Positions 8,100-17,814 are shown, numbered from the stretch's first letter. The stretch: 64,000 bases of DNA from Bacillota bacterium (GCA_023663285.1 JAMPHT010000009.1:1-64000); one strand, 5' to 3'. The notes: generated by a model not told the origin, from the sequence alone. A program made the numbers and translations.

Positions 8100-9947
8100 C
8101 TATGCCTGGAAGCTTCCTTCGTTTACCCCCCTGTGCAGCACCGCAGTACCCGGAACCTCCGTCTCCTTCTTCAGCCACTCTGCTTCCTCAGGCGTCAGGT
8201 AGGGTGAAAGCTTTTCATAGACCTCCTGCTGGTACGCCGCCAGGAAGCATCGCTGCACTTCGCTTAGATGCTTCATTTCAATGGCCTCCATGTCAATGGG
8301 CACCCAAGTCAGGGTCTTAAAATGCATAAACTGCCCGTATTCGTTTTTGACGTCATTTTCCGCCACCATCACATTCTCAATGCGGATACCGTGGCTGCCC
8401 TCAATGTAGATTCCAGGCTCGTTTGTCACATCCATTCCCGCTTCGATCACCGCTTCCGTCTGGCCCTCCGTATATCTCCACCGCAGTCCCTGGGGACCCT
8501 CATGGACATTCAGGATATAGCCCACTCCATGACCTGTGCCGCACTTGTAATCCAGCGCCATGTTCCAGATGGGCTGTCTTGCCAGAATATCCAGATTCCG
8601 CCCTGTACAGCCGTACAGCCAGCGGGCATGGGTCATCTGCAGCATAGCTGCCGCCACCATGGTATAATGCAGCTTTTGCTCCTTTGACACCGGCCCCAGG
8701 GCAATGGTCCTGGTCACATCTGTGGTCCCGCCCAGATACTGTCCGCCGGAGTCAATGAGATACAGCCCTTCCGGCTTCAACACCGCATGATTTTCAGGGG
8801 TGGGCTCATAGTGCATCATTGCCGCGTTTGCTCCGTACGCAGAGATGGATGGGAATGACAGATCAAAGCATTCCGGGATCTCCCGTCGAAGAGCTTCCAG
8901 CTTATCCGCCGCCGTGATCTCCGTGATCTCCTGCTTTCCGATATTGGTTTTCAGCCAGTAAATAAACCTTGTCAGCGCTACGCTGTCCTTTAAATATATC
9001 TGCTCCATATTGGCAAGCTCTGTGGGATTCTTTACCGCCTTTAACAGCTCTGTGGGATTATTCTTTTCCACCACCGTCTGTCTCTCACACATGATTTTGT
9101 AAAGAGCGTAGCTGCACTGGCGCTTATCAAGCAGCACCTTCTGTCCTCCGGGCAGGCTCTTCAGATGATCCACCACAGTTTTATACTCCCGCACCTCTAT
9201 CTTTTTTGCTTTAAGATACTCCCTGACTGTTTCATCCAAAGCGGCGCCCTGGATGAACAGAACAGTCTCCTCCCCGGTAAGCCAGGCATAGGACATGGCT
9301 ACCGGATTACACTCCACGTCGCAGCCCCTGATATTAAAGAGCCACATAATGTCGTCCAGCTTGGTGAGAAGCAGACTGTCAGCCCCCTCCTTCCCCAACT
9401 TTTCCATTACCTCCGCCCGCTTTTCCTCGAAGGATTTTCCCGCCAGCTTCTCCTCCAGGACAGTCACCTTTCCCGCCGGGAATGCAGGACGCTCTTTCCA
9501 GAGCCGCTCCGCCAGATCCTGCTCATAGGCAAATTTCACTTCTTTTTCAGCCAGCTTTTTCTCATAGTCCATCCCCTGGGACATGGGCACCACCCTGCCG
9601 TCAAACCCAAGGGTCTGTCCCTGTTTCATATTTTCCTGTAGAAATTCCGGGATGGTGGGCACCCCCTCGTCCTGCATCTTAAACAGCTCTACCGCAGTAC
9701 CCTCCAGTTCTTTTTCCGCCTGGATAAAATATCTGCCGTCGGTCCAAAGTCCCGCTCCCTCCTGCCAAACCAGAAGCGTGCCGTTGGAGCCGGAAAAATT
9801 GCAGAAATATTCCCTTACCTTAAAATAATCGTTCACATACTCGGAATTGTGATAATCCGCGGTTGGCATCATGTAAAAATCAATGCCCTCCCCCTGCATC
9901 GCCTCCCGCAGCTTCAAAAGCCGGTCCTGAATCACCTTGTTTTCCAT
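8100..9947 (-). CDS. pepP: Xaa-Pro aminopeptidase P (M24B)
   Basis: This 615-residue metallopeptidase removes an N-terminal residue preceding proline. It has the three-part architecture of long aminopeptidase P enzymes: two creatinase-like N-terminal domains (about 1-310), the pita-bread M24 domain (about 315-540) and a short C-terminal domain. Metal-binding residues are visible: Asp in YLIDSGGQY, Asp in GGTTDVTRT, His in GTGHGVGY, and Glu in NEPGIYIEG and GIRIENV. There is no signal peptide, so it is cytoplasmic and probably works in peptide turnover. AAAGGA-type sequence precedes the ATG. The gene follows repeat element copy A. Confidence 0.93.
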   Translation of the reverse strand: MENKVIQDRLLKLREAMQGEGIDFYMMPTADYHNSEYVNDYFKVREYFCNFSGSNGTLLVWQEGAGLWTDGRYFIQAEKELEGTAVELFKMQDEGVPTIPEFLQENMKQGQTLGFDGRVVPMSQGMDYEKKLAEKEVKFAYEQDLAERLWKERPAFPAGKVTVLEEKLAGKSFEEKRAEVMEKLGKEGADSLLLTKLDDIMWLFNIRGCDVECNPVAMSYAWLTGEETVLFIQGAALDETVREYLKAKKIEVREYKTVVDHLKSLPGGQKVLLDKRQCSYALYKIMCERQTVVEKNNPTELLKAVKNPTELANMEQIYLKDSVALTRFIYWLKTNIGKQEITEITAADKLEALRREIPECFDLSFPSISAYGANAAMMHYEPTPENHAVLKPEGLYLIDSGGQYLGGTTDVTRTIALGPVSKEQKLHYTMVAAAMLQMTHARWLYGCTGRNLDILARQPIWNMALDYKCGTGHGVGYILNVHEGPQGLRWRYTEGQTEAVIEAGMDVTNEPGIYIEGSHGIRIENVMVAENDVKNEYGQFMHFKTLTWVPIDMEAIEMKHLSEVQRCFLAAYQQEVYEKLSPYLTPEEAEWLKKETEVPGTAVLHRGVNEGSFQA

Positions 9948-9980
9948 GTCTATCCTTTCCTTTCTCCAATCTTAAGCTCT

Positions 9981-10209
9981 GCTGCCTCTGGCGGCACAAA
10001 CCAATCCAACGGAGTCTACGACTCCGAGAAGAATCGCTGTCCAAAGAGATGGGCTATGCCCCCTCTTGGGCACAAACGATCCATGAACCGCCGCAGAGCC
10101 GGAAGAATCCGCCCTGCGGATTCTTCAGTGTGAGCAGGCGCTTCCTTGCGCCGTAGAATTTCTTCGCGAAACAGCCTATGCTGTGAGCGATTAGAAATTC
10201 TTCTCACAC
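9981..10209 (-). repeat. Dispersed structured element, copy A (long form)
   Basis: Read on the minus strand, it begins GTGTGAGAAGAATTTCTAAT. It pairs GTGTGAG with CTCACAC and AGAATTTCT with AGAAATTCT around an apical hairpin ACAGC-atag-GCTGT. A GAAGAATCCGC/GCGGATTCTTC hairpin follows, then the linker GGATCGTTTGTGCC. A further module repeats the ending (GCGATTCTTCTC, then GGATTGGTTTGTGCCGCC). The element fills the gap between deoC and pepP, and its first bases encode the end of DeoC. Confidence 0.85.
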
Positions 10210-10838
10210 TTGTACCTTGAGGTGCCCACTCTCTCGCAGCCCAGCTGCAAAAACATTTCCAGCTCCTCCCGTGTGGAAATGCCCCCTGCGGCCTTGATCT
10301 TCACTCCCGGCCCGATATGCTTCTTAAAAAGCTCCACATCCTCCCGCGTAGCGCCGCCGGTACCGAAGCCGGTGGAAGTCTTGATATAGTCCGCCCCTGC
10401 ATTGGTCACCGCTCTGCACATGGCGATCTTTTCTTCCTCTGTCAGGTAACAGGTCTCAACGATCACCTTCAGTATATGGCTGCCGCACTCTTTTTTGATG
10501 GTTCGGATCTCTTCCTCCACCCTGTCAAACAGCCCGTTCTTCACGTCACCGATATTTACCACCATATCGATCTCATTGCAGCCATCCGCCAGGGCCTGCC
10601 GCACCTCCGCCACCTTTGCTGCGGTCACGCTGTAGCCTAAGGGGAATCCCACTACAGTACAGATATTTACCTTATCCCCGTAAGCTTCATGTATCCTGCC
10701 TATATAGGACGGCGGCACACAGACGCTTGCCGTTCCAAGCTCTATCGCCTCGTCGCACAGGCGCATGATATCTTCCCATGTGGCATAGGCTTTCAGCTGT
10801 GTATGATCGATATGCTTCGATATTTCCTGCGTTGTCAT
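10191..10838 (-). CDS. deoC: Deoxyribose-phosphate aldolase
   Basis: This 215-residue TIM-barrel enzyme splits 2-deoxyribose-5-phosphate into glyceraldehyde-3-phosphate and acetaldehyde, in deoxynucleoside catabolism. The catalytic residues are present: Asp91 (EIDMVVNIG), the Schiff-base Lys153 (YIKTSTGFG) and Lys182 (KIKAAGGIS). AAGGAGAT lies at good spacing before the ATG. The last codons (KCEKNF-stop) are supplied by dispersed element copy A, so the natural C-terminus seems to have been replaced or extended by the element. No other deo genes are adjacent. Confidence 0.93.
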   Translation of the reverse strand: MTTQEISKHIDHTQLKAYATWEDIMRLCDEAIELGTASVCVPPSYIGRIHEAYGDKVNICTVVGFPLGYSVTAAKVAEVRQALADGCNEIDMVVNIGDVKNGLFDRVEEEIRTIKKECGSHILKVIVETCYLTEEEKIAMCRAVTNAGADYIKTSTGFGTGGATREDVELFKKHIGPGVKIKAAGGISTREELEMFLQLGCERVGTSRYKCEKNF

Positions 10839-10874
10839 ATATGATCTCCTTAAAAGTTTTCCATTACGCTAATG

Positions 10875-10897
10875 CGGCGGAGCATTTCGCTCCGCCG
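10875..10897 (-). terminator. GC-rich stem-loop after pckA
   Basis: CGGCGGAGC pairs with GCTCCGCCG around a five-base loop, 35 bases after the pckA stop. No T tract follows on the minus strand, so it may be an RNA-stabilising or attenuating hairpin and not a strong terminator. Confidence 0.5.
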
Positions 10898-10931
10898 TAC
10901 AGTTCATCTTATTTTCATTCGCTGACTTTTC

Positions 10932-12536
10932 TCAAGCCTTGGGGCCTGCGGAAACCAGTGCCTTGCCCGCATCGTTACCCTCGTACTTCGCAAAGTTCTT
11001 GACGAATCTGCCTGCCAGGTCATTTGCCTTCGTCTCCCAGTCAGCAACATTTGCATAAGTGTCGCGGGGATCCAGAATGCCGGTATCCACGCCGGGAAGC
11101 TCGGTAGGAATCTCAAAATCAAAGATAGGAAGCTTCTTGGTGGGCGCTTTGTTGATGTCGCCGTTTAAGATAGCGTCGATGATACCGCGGGTATCCTTGA
11201 TGGAGATACGCTTGCCGGTGCCGTTCCATCCGGTGTTTACCAGATATGCCTTTGCGCCGCTCTTCTGCATCTTCTTTACCAGCTCCTCTGCATATTTGGT
11301 GGGATGCAGCTCCAGGAACGCCTGGCCGAAGCATGCGGAGAAGGTAGGCGTAGGCTCTGTGATACCACGCTCCGTCCCTGCCAGCTTAGCCGTAAATCCG
11401 GACAGGAAATAGTACTGGGTCTGCTCAGGCGTCAGGATGGACACGGGAGGCAGCACACCGAAAGCGTCTGCGGAAAGGAAGATCACGTTCTTCGCAGCCG
11501 GCGCCGCGGAAACGGGACGCACGATATTCTTGATATGGTTGATGGGATAAGACACACGGGTATTCTCTGTCACGCTCTTATCGTTAAAATCGATCTTGCC
11601 GGAACCGTCAACGGTAACGTTCTCCAGCAGGGCGTCCCGCTTGATCGCATTGTAGATATCAGGCTCGGAATCCTTGTCCAGGTTGATCACCTTTGCGTAG
11701 CAGCCGCCCTCGAAGTTGAACACGCCCTTGTCATCCCAGCCGTGCTCGTCGTCGCCAATCAACAGTCTCTTCGGGTCTGTGGAAAGGGTGGTCTTGCCTG
11801 TCCCGGAAAGGCCGAAGAAGATCGCAGTATTCTCGCCGTTCATATCCGTATTTGCGGAGCAGTGCATGGAAGCAATGCCCTTCAGCGGCAAGTAGTAGTT
11901 CATCATGGAGAACATACCCTTCTTCATCTCTCCGCCGTACCAGGTATTGATGATGACCTGCTCTCTGCTGGTGATATTGAACGCCACACAGGTCTCGGAA
12001 TTCAGATTCAGCTCCTTGTAGTTGTCCACCTTCGCCTTGGAAGCGTTGTAGACCACGAAATCGGGCTCAAAGCTCTCCAGCTCGGCCTCGGAGGGCTGAA
12101 TGAACATATTCTTGATGAAATGAGCCTGCCATGCAACCTCCATGATAAAGCGGACTGCCATGCGGGTATCCTTGTTCGCGCCGCAGAAAGCGTCCACAAC
12201 AAACAGCCTCTTGTTGGACAGCTCTTTCTTTGCGATCTCCTTTACCGTTGCCCAGGTCTCCTCTGTCATGGGATGGTTGTCATTCTTATACTCATCGGAG
12301 GTCCACCAGACAGTACCCTTGGAATTCTCGTCCATCACGATGTACTTGTCTTTCGGAGAACGTCCCGTATAGATGCCGGTCATGACGTTCACTGCGCCAA
12401 GCTCTGTCACCTGACCCTTCTCAAAGCCTTCCAGTCCGGGCTTTGTCTCTTCCTCGAACAACATTTCAAAAGAAGGATTGTGTACGATCTCTGTTGTCCC
12501 GGTAATGCCGTACTTGCTCAAATCGATTACTGCCAT
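10932..12536 (-). CDS. pckA: Phosphoenolpyruvate carboxykinase (ATP)
   Basis: The 534-residue length fits the ATP-type enzyme, which interconverts oxaloacetate and PEP. Visible motifs are the substrate-binding YTGRSPKDK, the kinase-1a P-loop [12 protein letters not shown], the metal-binding IGDDEHGWD and the EGGCYAK segment. In fermenting anaerobes the enzyme often runs in the PEP-carboxylating direction, making ATP and oxaloacetate; that fits the C3/C4 carboxylation genes at 41018-46730, but direction is inferred. It lies upstream of deoC with its own spacing of 93 bases, so co-transcription is uncertain. Confidence 0.95.
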   Translation of the reverse strand: MAVIDLSKYGITGTTEIVHNPSFEMLFEEETKPGLEGFEKGQVTELGAVNVMTGIYTGRSPKDKYIVMDENSKGTVWWTSDEYKNDNHPMTEETWATVKEIAKKELSNKRLFVVDAFCGANKDTRMAVRFIMEVAWQAHFIKNMFIQPSEAELESFEPDFVVYNASKAKVDNYKELNLNSETCVAFNITSREQVIINTWYGGEMKKGMFSMMNYYLPLKGIASMHCSANTDMNGENTAIFFGLSGTGKTTLSTDPKRLLIGDDEHGWDDKGVFNFEGGCYAKVINLDKDSEPDIYNAIKRDALLENVTVDGSGKIDFNDKSVTENTRVSYPINHIKNIVRPVSAAPAAKNVIFLSADAFGVLPPVSILTPEQTQYYFLSGFTAKLAGTERGITEPTPTFSACFGQAFLELHPTKYAEELVKKMQKSGAKAYLVNTGWNGTGKRISIKDTRGIIDAILNGDINKAPTKKLPIFDFEIPTELPGVDTGILDPRDTYANVADWETKANDLAGRFVKNFAKYEGNDAGKALVSAGPKA

Positions 12537-12628
12537 TGCTTTTACCTCTCTTCCATATTGTTGATTTAAAAAAATCTACTGCTTATTATTTTACCATGAA
12601 TTTCCTTATCCGTAAAGGACATTTGAAA

Positions 12629-14119
12629 TTATTTACGGTCCAAAAATTCCCTTACCACATCCTTCATCTGCCCCACCTGGCACTGCACGTCATGCACCAC
12701 CGGCGCGGATCTGATCTCCTCGATGGCAGGAGGCACCGCCACGCCCGCAAGCTTCGCAAGCTCGTCCACCAGTTCAAAGTCACCTTTGGAATCGTAGCCG
12801 GGATCTATGGCTCGCATGACGCTTCTGGTAAACTTGAAGGGACTTGCGGTAGACGCTATCACGGTCTTTGTCCTGTCCCCTGTCTCCTTTAAATACTTCC
12901 GGTATACCGCGCTGGCAACGGCGGTATGGGTATCGATCACATAGCCGCAGGCCCGGTAGAGCCTCCTGATCTCCGCCCCGGTCTCCTCCTCGTCGGCATA
13001 GGCCCCGTAAAAGTCCTCCAGCGCCTCCTTCATATCCTCTGTGATCTGATATTTCCCCTGTCCTGTCAGCGCAGCCATCAATTCCCTGTTTTTATCCGCG
13101 TCGTTTCCGGCGATACGGTAGATCAGCCGCTCCAGATTGCTGGAGATCAAAATATCCATGGAGGGAGAGCTGGTCAGCATAAACTCCCTGTTCCTGTCGT
13201 AGGTACCGGTGCGGAAAAAATCATAGAGTACCTTGTTTTCATTGGAAGCACAGATCAGCCGCCCAATGGGAAGCCCCATATTCTTTGCATAAAATGCCGC
13301 CAGGATATTGCCGAAATTGCCTGTGGGCACGGTCACGTTTATCTTTTCACCGGGCTCGATCTTCCCCTCCCGAAGCAGCGTCCCATAAGCATACACATAG
13401 TAACAGATCTGGGGAACCAGCCTGCCTATATTGATGGAGTTGGCGGAGGAAAACTGAAAGCCCTTTTCGTCCAGCTCCTTTGCCAGTTCCTTATCGGAGA
13501 AAAGCTTTTTTACCCCCGTCTGGGCGTCGTCAAAATTACCGTGGATGCCCACCACAAGAGTATTAGAGCCCTTCTGGGTCACCATCTGCTTCTCCTGGAT
13601 GGGGCTGACGCCGTTCTTCGGATAAAACACAACGATCCTTGTGCCCTTCACATCCGCGAAGCCTGCCAGCGCCGCCTTGCCGGTATCTCCGGAGGTGGCG
13701 GTCAGGATCACGATCTCATTTTCAATATGATTCTTCCTGGCGGAAGCGATCATCAGATGGGGCAGGATGGACAATGCCATATCCTTAAAGGCGATGGTAG
13801 CACCATGGAACAATTCCAGATACCAGGCTCCTTCCGCTTCCGCAAGAGGCGCTATCACCTCCGTGTCAAACTTGGAATCATAGGCTTTTTCAATGCAGCC
13901 CTTAAGCTCATTCTCCGTAAAATCCGTGAGAAACAGCTTCATAACTTCATATGCCACCTGGCGGTAATCCATTTGGGACAGCTCCTCCAGGCTCTTATCC
14001 AGGGCCGGAATGTGGTCCGGCACAAACAGCCCTCCGTCATCCGCCAGCCCTTTCAGTATTGCCTCCGACGCCTTCACAGGAGCGTTCTTGCTCCTTGTAC
14101 TGCTGTATAATACTTCCAT
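12629..14119 (-). CDS. thrC: Threonine synthase
   Basis: The 496-residue PLP enzyme converts O-phosphohomoserine to threonine. The long form with an N-terminal YSSTRSK segment is typical. The PLP lysine is in LFHGATIAFKDMAL, and the TATSGDTGKAAL loop and the VPTGNFGNILAA phosphate-binding loop are intact. The upstream neighbours are telA and xpaC, which have no known link to threonine, and no other thr gene is in the window. Imperfect pairing (CCGTAAA/TTTACGG) overlaps the stop codon. Confidence 0.95.
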   Translation of the reverse strand: MEVLYSSTRSKNAPVKASEAILKGLADDGGLFVPDHIPALDKSLEELSQMDYRQVAYEVMKLFLTDFTENELKGCIEKAYDSKFDTEVIAPLAEAEGAWYLELFHGATIAFKDMALSILPHLMIASARKNHIENEIVILTATSGDTGKAALAGFADVKGTRIVVFYPKNGVSPIQEKQMVTQKGSNTLVVGIHGNFDDAQTGVKKLFSDKELAKELDEKGFQFSSANSINIGRLVPQICYYVYAYGTLLREGKIEPGEKINVTVPTGNFGNILAAFYAKNMGLPIGRLICASNENKVLYDFFRTGTYDRNREFMLTSSPSMDILISSNLERLIYRIAGNDADKNRELMAALTGQGKYQITEDMKEALEDFYGAYADEEETGAEIRRLYRACGYVIDTHTAVASAVYRKYLKETGDRTKTVIASTASPFKFTRSVMRAIDPGYDSKGDFELVDELAKLAGVAVPPAIEEIRSAPVVHDVQCQVGQMKDVVREFLDRK

Positions 14120-14203
14120 TTTGTTTACTCCTCACTCTTACGCCTGCAATACCTTTTGCAGCGCAGGCTTTCCTTCTGTCTCTTTTCAGCCTTCCCCCCC
14201 GGA

Positions 14204-15382
14204 TCAGCCCTGCGCAGGCAAAGCCGTGCTCATCTCCAGCAGCTTGTTCCGCATATCGCTCTCCAGCTTCTGAAGCTCCGCCTCCGCGTTTCTTCTCTTC
14301 TCCCTGCCTTCCTGCTGGATCTTCAGCACCTCGTCCAAGGTGGTGATCAGGGTCTGGTTAGTGGTCTTTAAGGTCTCGATATCCACGATTCCCCTCTCGC
14401 TCTCTCTTGCGGTCTCCAGCGTAGCCACCTTCAGGTTCTCGGCGTTCTTTTTCAGCAGCTCGTTTGTCATGTTGCTGACCTCCCGCTGTGCCTTTGCCGC
14501 GTCAGTGGAGTGGTTCAATCCGATGGCGATCACCATCTGACTTTTCCAGAGGGGAATGGTGTTTACCAGCGTAGACTGGATCTTATCGCTCATCACCGTA
14601 TCGTTGTTCTGGATCAGGCGGATCTGAGGCGCCATCTGCAGGGATACGGTCCTGGTCAGCTCCAGGTCATGTATTTTCTTTTCAAAACGGTTGCACATCT
14701 CCGCATAGTCCCTTGCCGCCTGAGTATCCTCCGGCAGCCTGCTTGCCTCCGCCTTTGCCACCATTGCCGGAAGCTGGACTTTCTGGGCCTCCTTCAGCTT
14801 CTTCTTACCGGCCAGGATGTACATGGACAGTTCCTTGAAATAGTTCAGGTTCAGCTCATACATTTTATCCAGCATGGCAACATCCTTCAGCAGCGTGACC
14901 TGATGGGCTTCCAGCGCGTCGCTGATCTTGTTTACATTGACCTCCGCCTTGTCGTATTTGGCCTTCATGTCCGAGAGCTGGTTCGCCTTCTTTTTGAACA
15001 TTCCGAAAAAGCCCTTGTTCTCGTCCCCGTCCTCAATAGACCTTAATTCGGAGACCACCTGTGTCAGCATCTCGCCAACCTCGCCCATGTCCTTGGTGCG
15101 GACATTTCCCAGCGCCGTCTCAGAAAAATCCGCGATCTTCTTCTGGCAGCCTGCGCCGTACTGAAGCACCTGCTGCGTGTTAGTGATATCGATCCTGGCG
15201 GCGAAATCGTCCACCATCTTCTGCTCTTCCGGCGTGAGCTGCACACCGTCCTCCTCATCGTTCTCAACCGTTCCAAGCTCCCTGCCGGCCGCCACCTCAG
15301 CGGGCACCTGCGGCTTTGTGTCAGGTATCGGCTCCAAGGTAAGGGTGGGAACCTCCTTCAGCATTTCATCAAGATTGTCCAT
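14204..15382 (-). CDS. telA: TelA-family (toxic anion resistance) protein
   Basis: This 392-residue cytoplasmic, almost wholly helical protein has several coiled-coil stretches. Segments such as QYGAGCQKKIADFSE, LRSIEDGDENKGFFGMFKK and YILAGKKKLKEAQ match the TelA family (PF05816). Members are linked to tellurite and cell-envelope stress resistance, with poorly known mechanism. The gene follows the XpaC-like gene by 36 bases, with a GGAGGAT ribosome binding site in the gap. This pairing of TelA with a 5-bromo-4-chloroindolyl phosphate hydrolase-family protein recurs in Firmicutes, so the two proteins probably act together. Confidence 0.88.
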   Translation of the reverse strand: MDNLDEMLKEVPTLTLEPIPDTKPQVPAEVAAGRELGTVENDEEDGVQLTPEEQKMVDDFAARIDITNTQQVLQYGAGCQKKIADFSETALGNVRTKDMGEVGEMLTQVVSELRSIEDGDENKGFFGMFKKKANQLSDMKAKYDKAEVNVNKISDALEAHQVTLLKDVAMLDKMYELNLNYFKELSMYILAGKKKLKEAQKVQLPAMVAKAEASRLPEDTQAARDYAEMCNRFEKKIHDLELTRTVSLQMAPQIRLIQNNDTVMSDKIQSTLVNTIPLWKSQMVIAIGLNHSTDAAKAQREVSNMTNELLKKNAENLKVATLETARESERGIVDIETLKTTNQTLITTLDEVLKIQQEGREKRRNAEAELQKLESDMRNKLLEMSTALPAQG

Positions 15383-15418
15383 CTATGTATCCTCCTTATG
15401 TAAAACAACGTTTTTTCT

Positions 15419-16723
15419 TTATCTGGGAACCTTTTCCGGCTCTCTTTCTCTCGCAAAAGCCCCCTGGCCCGTCAGTCCTTCCTTCGCCAGCATGGTCTGC
15501 AGCACCTGGGCGTCCGTGGTCACGTCGAAGGCCGTGTCCCGAAACATCCTGTGAAGCAGCTGCTCAAAAGCGCTGTTGATGGTATCCAGGGTCTTCTCGA
15601 TCTCTGTCTTTGCCTCAATGATCTCCTGGCTCTGTGAACTCAGATCATCGAATTCCTCGTAGGCTTCCACCAGCTTTATGGTGGTGGGCAGGTAATAATT
15701 CATAAATTTCTGCATCTGACGCCGCTGCTCAGGATGCTCCCTCAATCCCTCAAAGATCTCCTTCAGCAGATTTTCCAGACGAAACAGCTTGGCCGAGATC
15801 TCCTCGCCCGGAATATTGTCATTCATGTTCCTCAGCTTCCGGATACATTCCTGTCCCTCCGCTATCATGGCATTCAGCTCTGCGTCAGTCGTTTCGCCGC
15901 CTGAAGCAGCCTCCTGTGAAAGGACATCCTGCGCTCCGCTGCTCTGACCCTTTCCTGCCACAGCGTTCCGCAGCTCCTGGGCCCGCTGTTCCCGCTCCTG
16001 TATCTTCCGCTGCTTTTCCAGATCCAGATATTCCCTGTATATCTTATCGTCCAGCATCAGACAGCTTTCCCCGGTATCCAGATGCCCCTGGGGAAAATGT
16101 CCCGCCGTCAGCATCTTCCTGATCTCCTTCAGCACAAATTTGGGCGTTGCGTTGGTGTGGAGCGCCAGATCCTCCAGATTGATGTAGTGATTGTTTCCCG
16201 CCAGCTCCAGATATTTCTCCGCCCTGTCCAGTCTTTTTTTCTGTTTGACACCCACGCCCACCATTCCGATAAAAACCGCCAGAACCAGGGCCAGCATGGA
16301 AAAGGAGATCCACCAGCCCCCTCCGTTTGCAAGACTCAATCCCAAAAAGACCGCCGAGAGGATCCCCATGATACCGGTCCCGATCCCGCCGAACACCTTA
16401 TAAAGTATGCTGGATACCCGTCCTACCCTCTTAAACGGTGCCCGCTGCCTGACCAGCTCTGCCTGTCTGGCCTGCTGCTCCTGCATCTGCTGCTCCTGCG
16501 CCTGTTTGCGCTGCCTGGTGGCATTTTCCCATTTTTCCGTCTGATTTTCACCTGTGATGCCTGAGACAGCCTGCTTCACCTTTGACGTCACGCCGTTTGC
16601 TACATCCGTCAGCGCGCCCCACACGGTGTCGTCCAGATTCTCGAAATCGCCTGTCCTTAAAACCTCTTCAACAGCATCCCGGATATCTTTTCCAATGCTA
16701 TTCCATGACTTATTATTGTCCAT
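15419..16723 (-). CDS. XpaC-like (5-bromo-4-chloroindolyl phosphate hydrolysis family) membrane protein
   Basis: The protein has 434 residues from the ATG at 16723, chosen because AAAGGA lies eight bases upstream; the reading frame is open for 71 codons further but that part looks non-coding. It has a Gln-rich coiled coil (about 70-95), two adjacent membrane helices (about 115-160), then a helical cytoplasmic part of the XpaC family (PF10112). Despite the family name, phosphatase activity is doubtful. It is the first gene of the xpaC-telA pair and has a promoter at 16797-16825. Confidence 0.78.
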   Translation of the reverse strand: MDNNKSWNSIGKDIRDAVEEVLRTGDFENLDDTVWGALTDVANGVTSKVKQAVSGITGENQTEKWENATRQRKQAQEQQMQEQQARQAELVRQRAPFKRVGRVSSILYKVFGGIGTGIMGILSAVFLGLSLANGGGWWISFSMLALVLAVFIGMVGVGVKQKKRLDRAEKYLELAGNNHYINLEDLALHTNATPKFVLKEIRKMLTAGHFPQGHLDTGESCLMLDDKIYREYLDLEKQRKIQEREQRAQELRNAVAGKGQSSGAQDVLSQEAASGGETTDAELNAMIAEGQECIRKLRNMNDNIPGEEISAKLFRLENLLKEIFEGLREHPEQRRQMQKFMNYYLPTTIKLVEAYEEFDDLSSQSQEIIEAKTEIEKTLDTINSAFEQLLHRMFRDTAFDVTTDAQVLQTMLAKEGLTGQGAFAREREPEKVPR

Positions 16724-16796
16724 TCTATCGTCCTTTATCCTCATAGTGCCATGGCGCTTTTCGTCCACCCGGCCCTCCCATGCCATGAATAGAATA

Positions 16797-16825
16797 ATTA
16801 TCCCATAAATGTTTCCACATGGCAA
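16797..16825 (-). promoter_or_regulatory. Promoter of the xpaC-telA unit
   Basis: On the minus strand TTGCCA (16820-16825) and GATAAT (16797-16802) are separated by 17 bp. A 12-bp tandem duplication (two copies of TGCTTGAGTCTG in the plus direction, 16841-16864) lies just upstream and could be a regulatory site. Confidence 0.6.
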
Positions 16826-16910
16826 GTGTTTTTGTGCTGGTGCTTGAGTCTGTGCTTGAGTCTGCCATATGTACATAGCCATATATGTCCTACAGAATGC
16901 TGCCGCACCG

Positions 16911-17561
16911 TCACTTGTAGAATTCATGTCCGCCATGGCGGAACAGAAAGGTCAGCTTCTCATCAAACCATCTCATCTTACTGCTGCTGGCGTATTTTCT
17001 GGCTGCAAAAAACAGCGCTCCCTGGGAGATATCCTCCCCTGCCAGAGCCCGTTCCACCGCAGCCACCGTCTCCTCGCTGACCTCCACGGTATAGATCCTC
17101 CCGCTGGCTACCGGTGAAAACTGCGTGACCCCCTTTGACTGCTGAAAAACCACCTCCGTCACCGTTTCCGGAAACCTGTCGCTGTCCACCCTGTTCAGCA
17201 CCACATTTGCCACCAACAGCTTCCCGTCCTCGTCCTCGTTGCCAGCCTCCGCCTCCACGATCCGCTGCAGCACCTCCAGCTCTTCCTCCTCCAGGAAACG
17301 GTAGTTGTCCTGCTCCATCAGTGTGTAATTCACCACCCGCTGTTCCGATATGGCCACATCCGCAATTCCGATCCCACCGCCTGCCTTGCCGTCAAACGCC
17401 ATTTCTGCTCCCCGCCGGTCTGCCCTTACCTCCAGTTCCTCCAGCCGCAGCATGACCGGCCCTACAGCCTGTTCCGCTTTTGCGATCCCGAAAACGCATA
17501 CGATCCCCATCAGTATGAGCAAATTACACAGCAGCAACAGACTCAACGCTTTCCTGTACAT
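16911..17561 (-). CDS. SleB-like cell wall hydrolase
   Basis: The 216-residue protein has an N-terminal membrane anchor or signal (about residues 4-28) and a C-terminal SleB/CwlJ hydrolase domain (about 95-216). The family signature is visible in LQRIVEAEAGNEDEDGK with the following VANVVLNRV. The start at 17561 was chosen because AAAGGACGG lies six bases upstream; two further ATGs lie upstream in frame. In spore formers such enzymes degrade cortex peptidoglycan; here the role could also be vegetative wall turnover. Element copy B lies directly upstream. Confidence 0.85.
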   Translation of the reverse strand: MYRKALSLLLLCNLLILMGIVCVFGIAKAEQAVGPVMLRLEELEVRADRRGAEMAFDGKAGGGIGIADVAISEQRVVNYTLMEQDNYRFLEEEELEVLQRIVEAEAGNEDEDGKLLVANVVLNRVDSDRFPETVTEVVFQQSKGVTQFSPVASGRIYTVEVSEETVAAVERALAGEDISQGALFFAARKYASSSKMRWFDEKLTFLFRHGGHEFYK

Positions 17562-17588
17562 ATATATCCGTCCTTTCATACTTCCAGT

Positions 17589-17784
17589 CATGCCGCTTCA
17601 GCGGCACAAACAATAGAATCAAAAGGCTGATTCTATTGTCAAGAACAATCAATGAATCGCCACAGGGCCGGAAGAATCCGCTCTGCGGATTCTTCCCGGA
17701 ATGACTTAGATTTTCTTAGGTCGGGTCCAAAGAGGGGGTGTACCCCCTCTTTCCAACCTTAGAAAATCTTCATTCCGTTCACAC
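17589..17784 (-). repeat. Dispersed structured element, copy B (variant long form)
   Basis: On the minus strand GTGTGAA opens the element. The stem CGGAATGA...TCATTCCG, the stem AGATTTTCT/AGAAAATCT and an apical AAAGAGGGGGT/ACCCCCTCTTT hairpin come first. GAAGAATCCGC/GCGGATTCTTC, a CAATAGAATC/GATTCTATTG hairpin and the terminal GTGCCGC-tgaa-GCGGCATG follow. It lies in the 317-base gap between sleB and the divergent AP2 gene. It shares about 48 bases at high identity with copy A. Confidence 0.8.
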
Positions 17785-17814
17785 TTGTCCCTTGAATAGT
17801 AATATATGAAAGTA

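Noticed and set aside
11304..12569. 421-codon plus-strand frame opposite pckA
   Set aside because: It is the antisense shadow of a complete PEP carboxykinase gene with all motifs; the protein looks like random sequence.
16724..16936. N-terminal extension of the XpaC-like protein
   Set aside because: A promoter and a ribosome binding site lie inside this stretch and it overlaps the sleB gene end; the protein start is at 16723.
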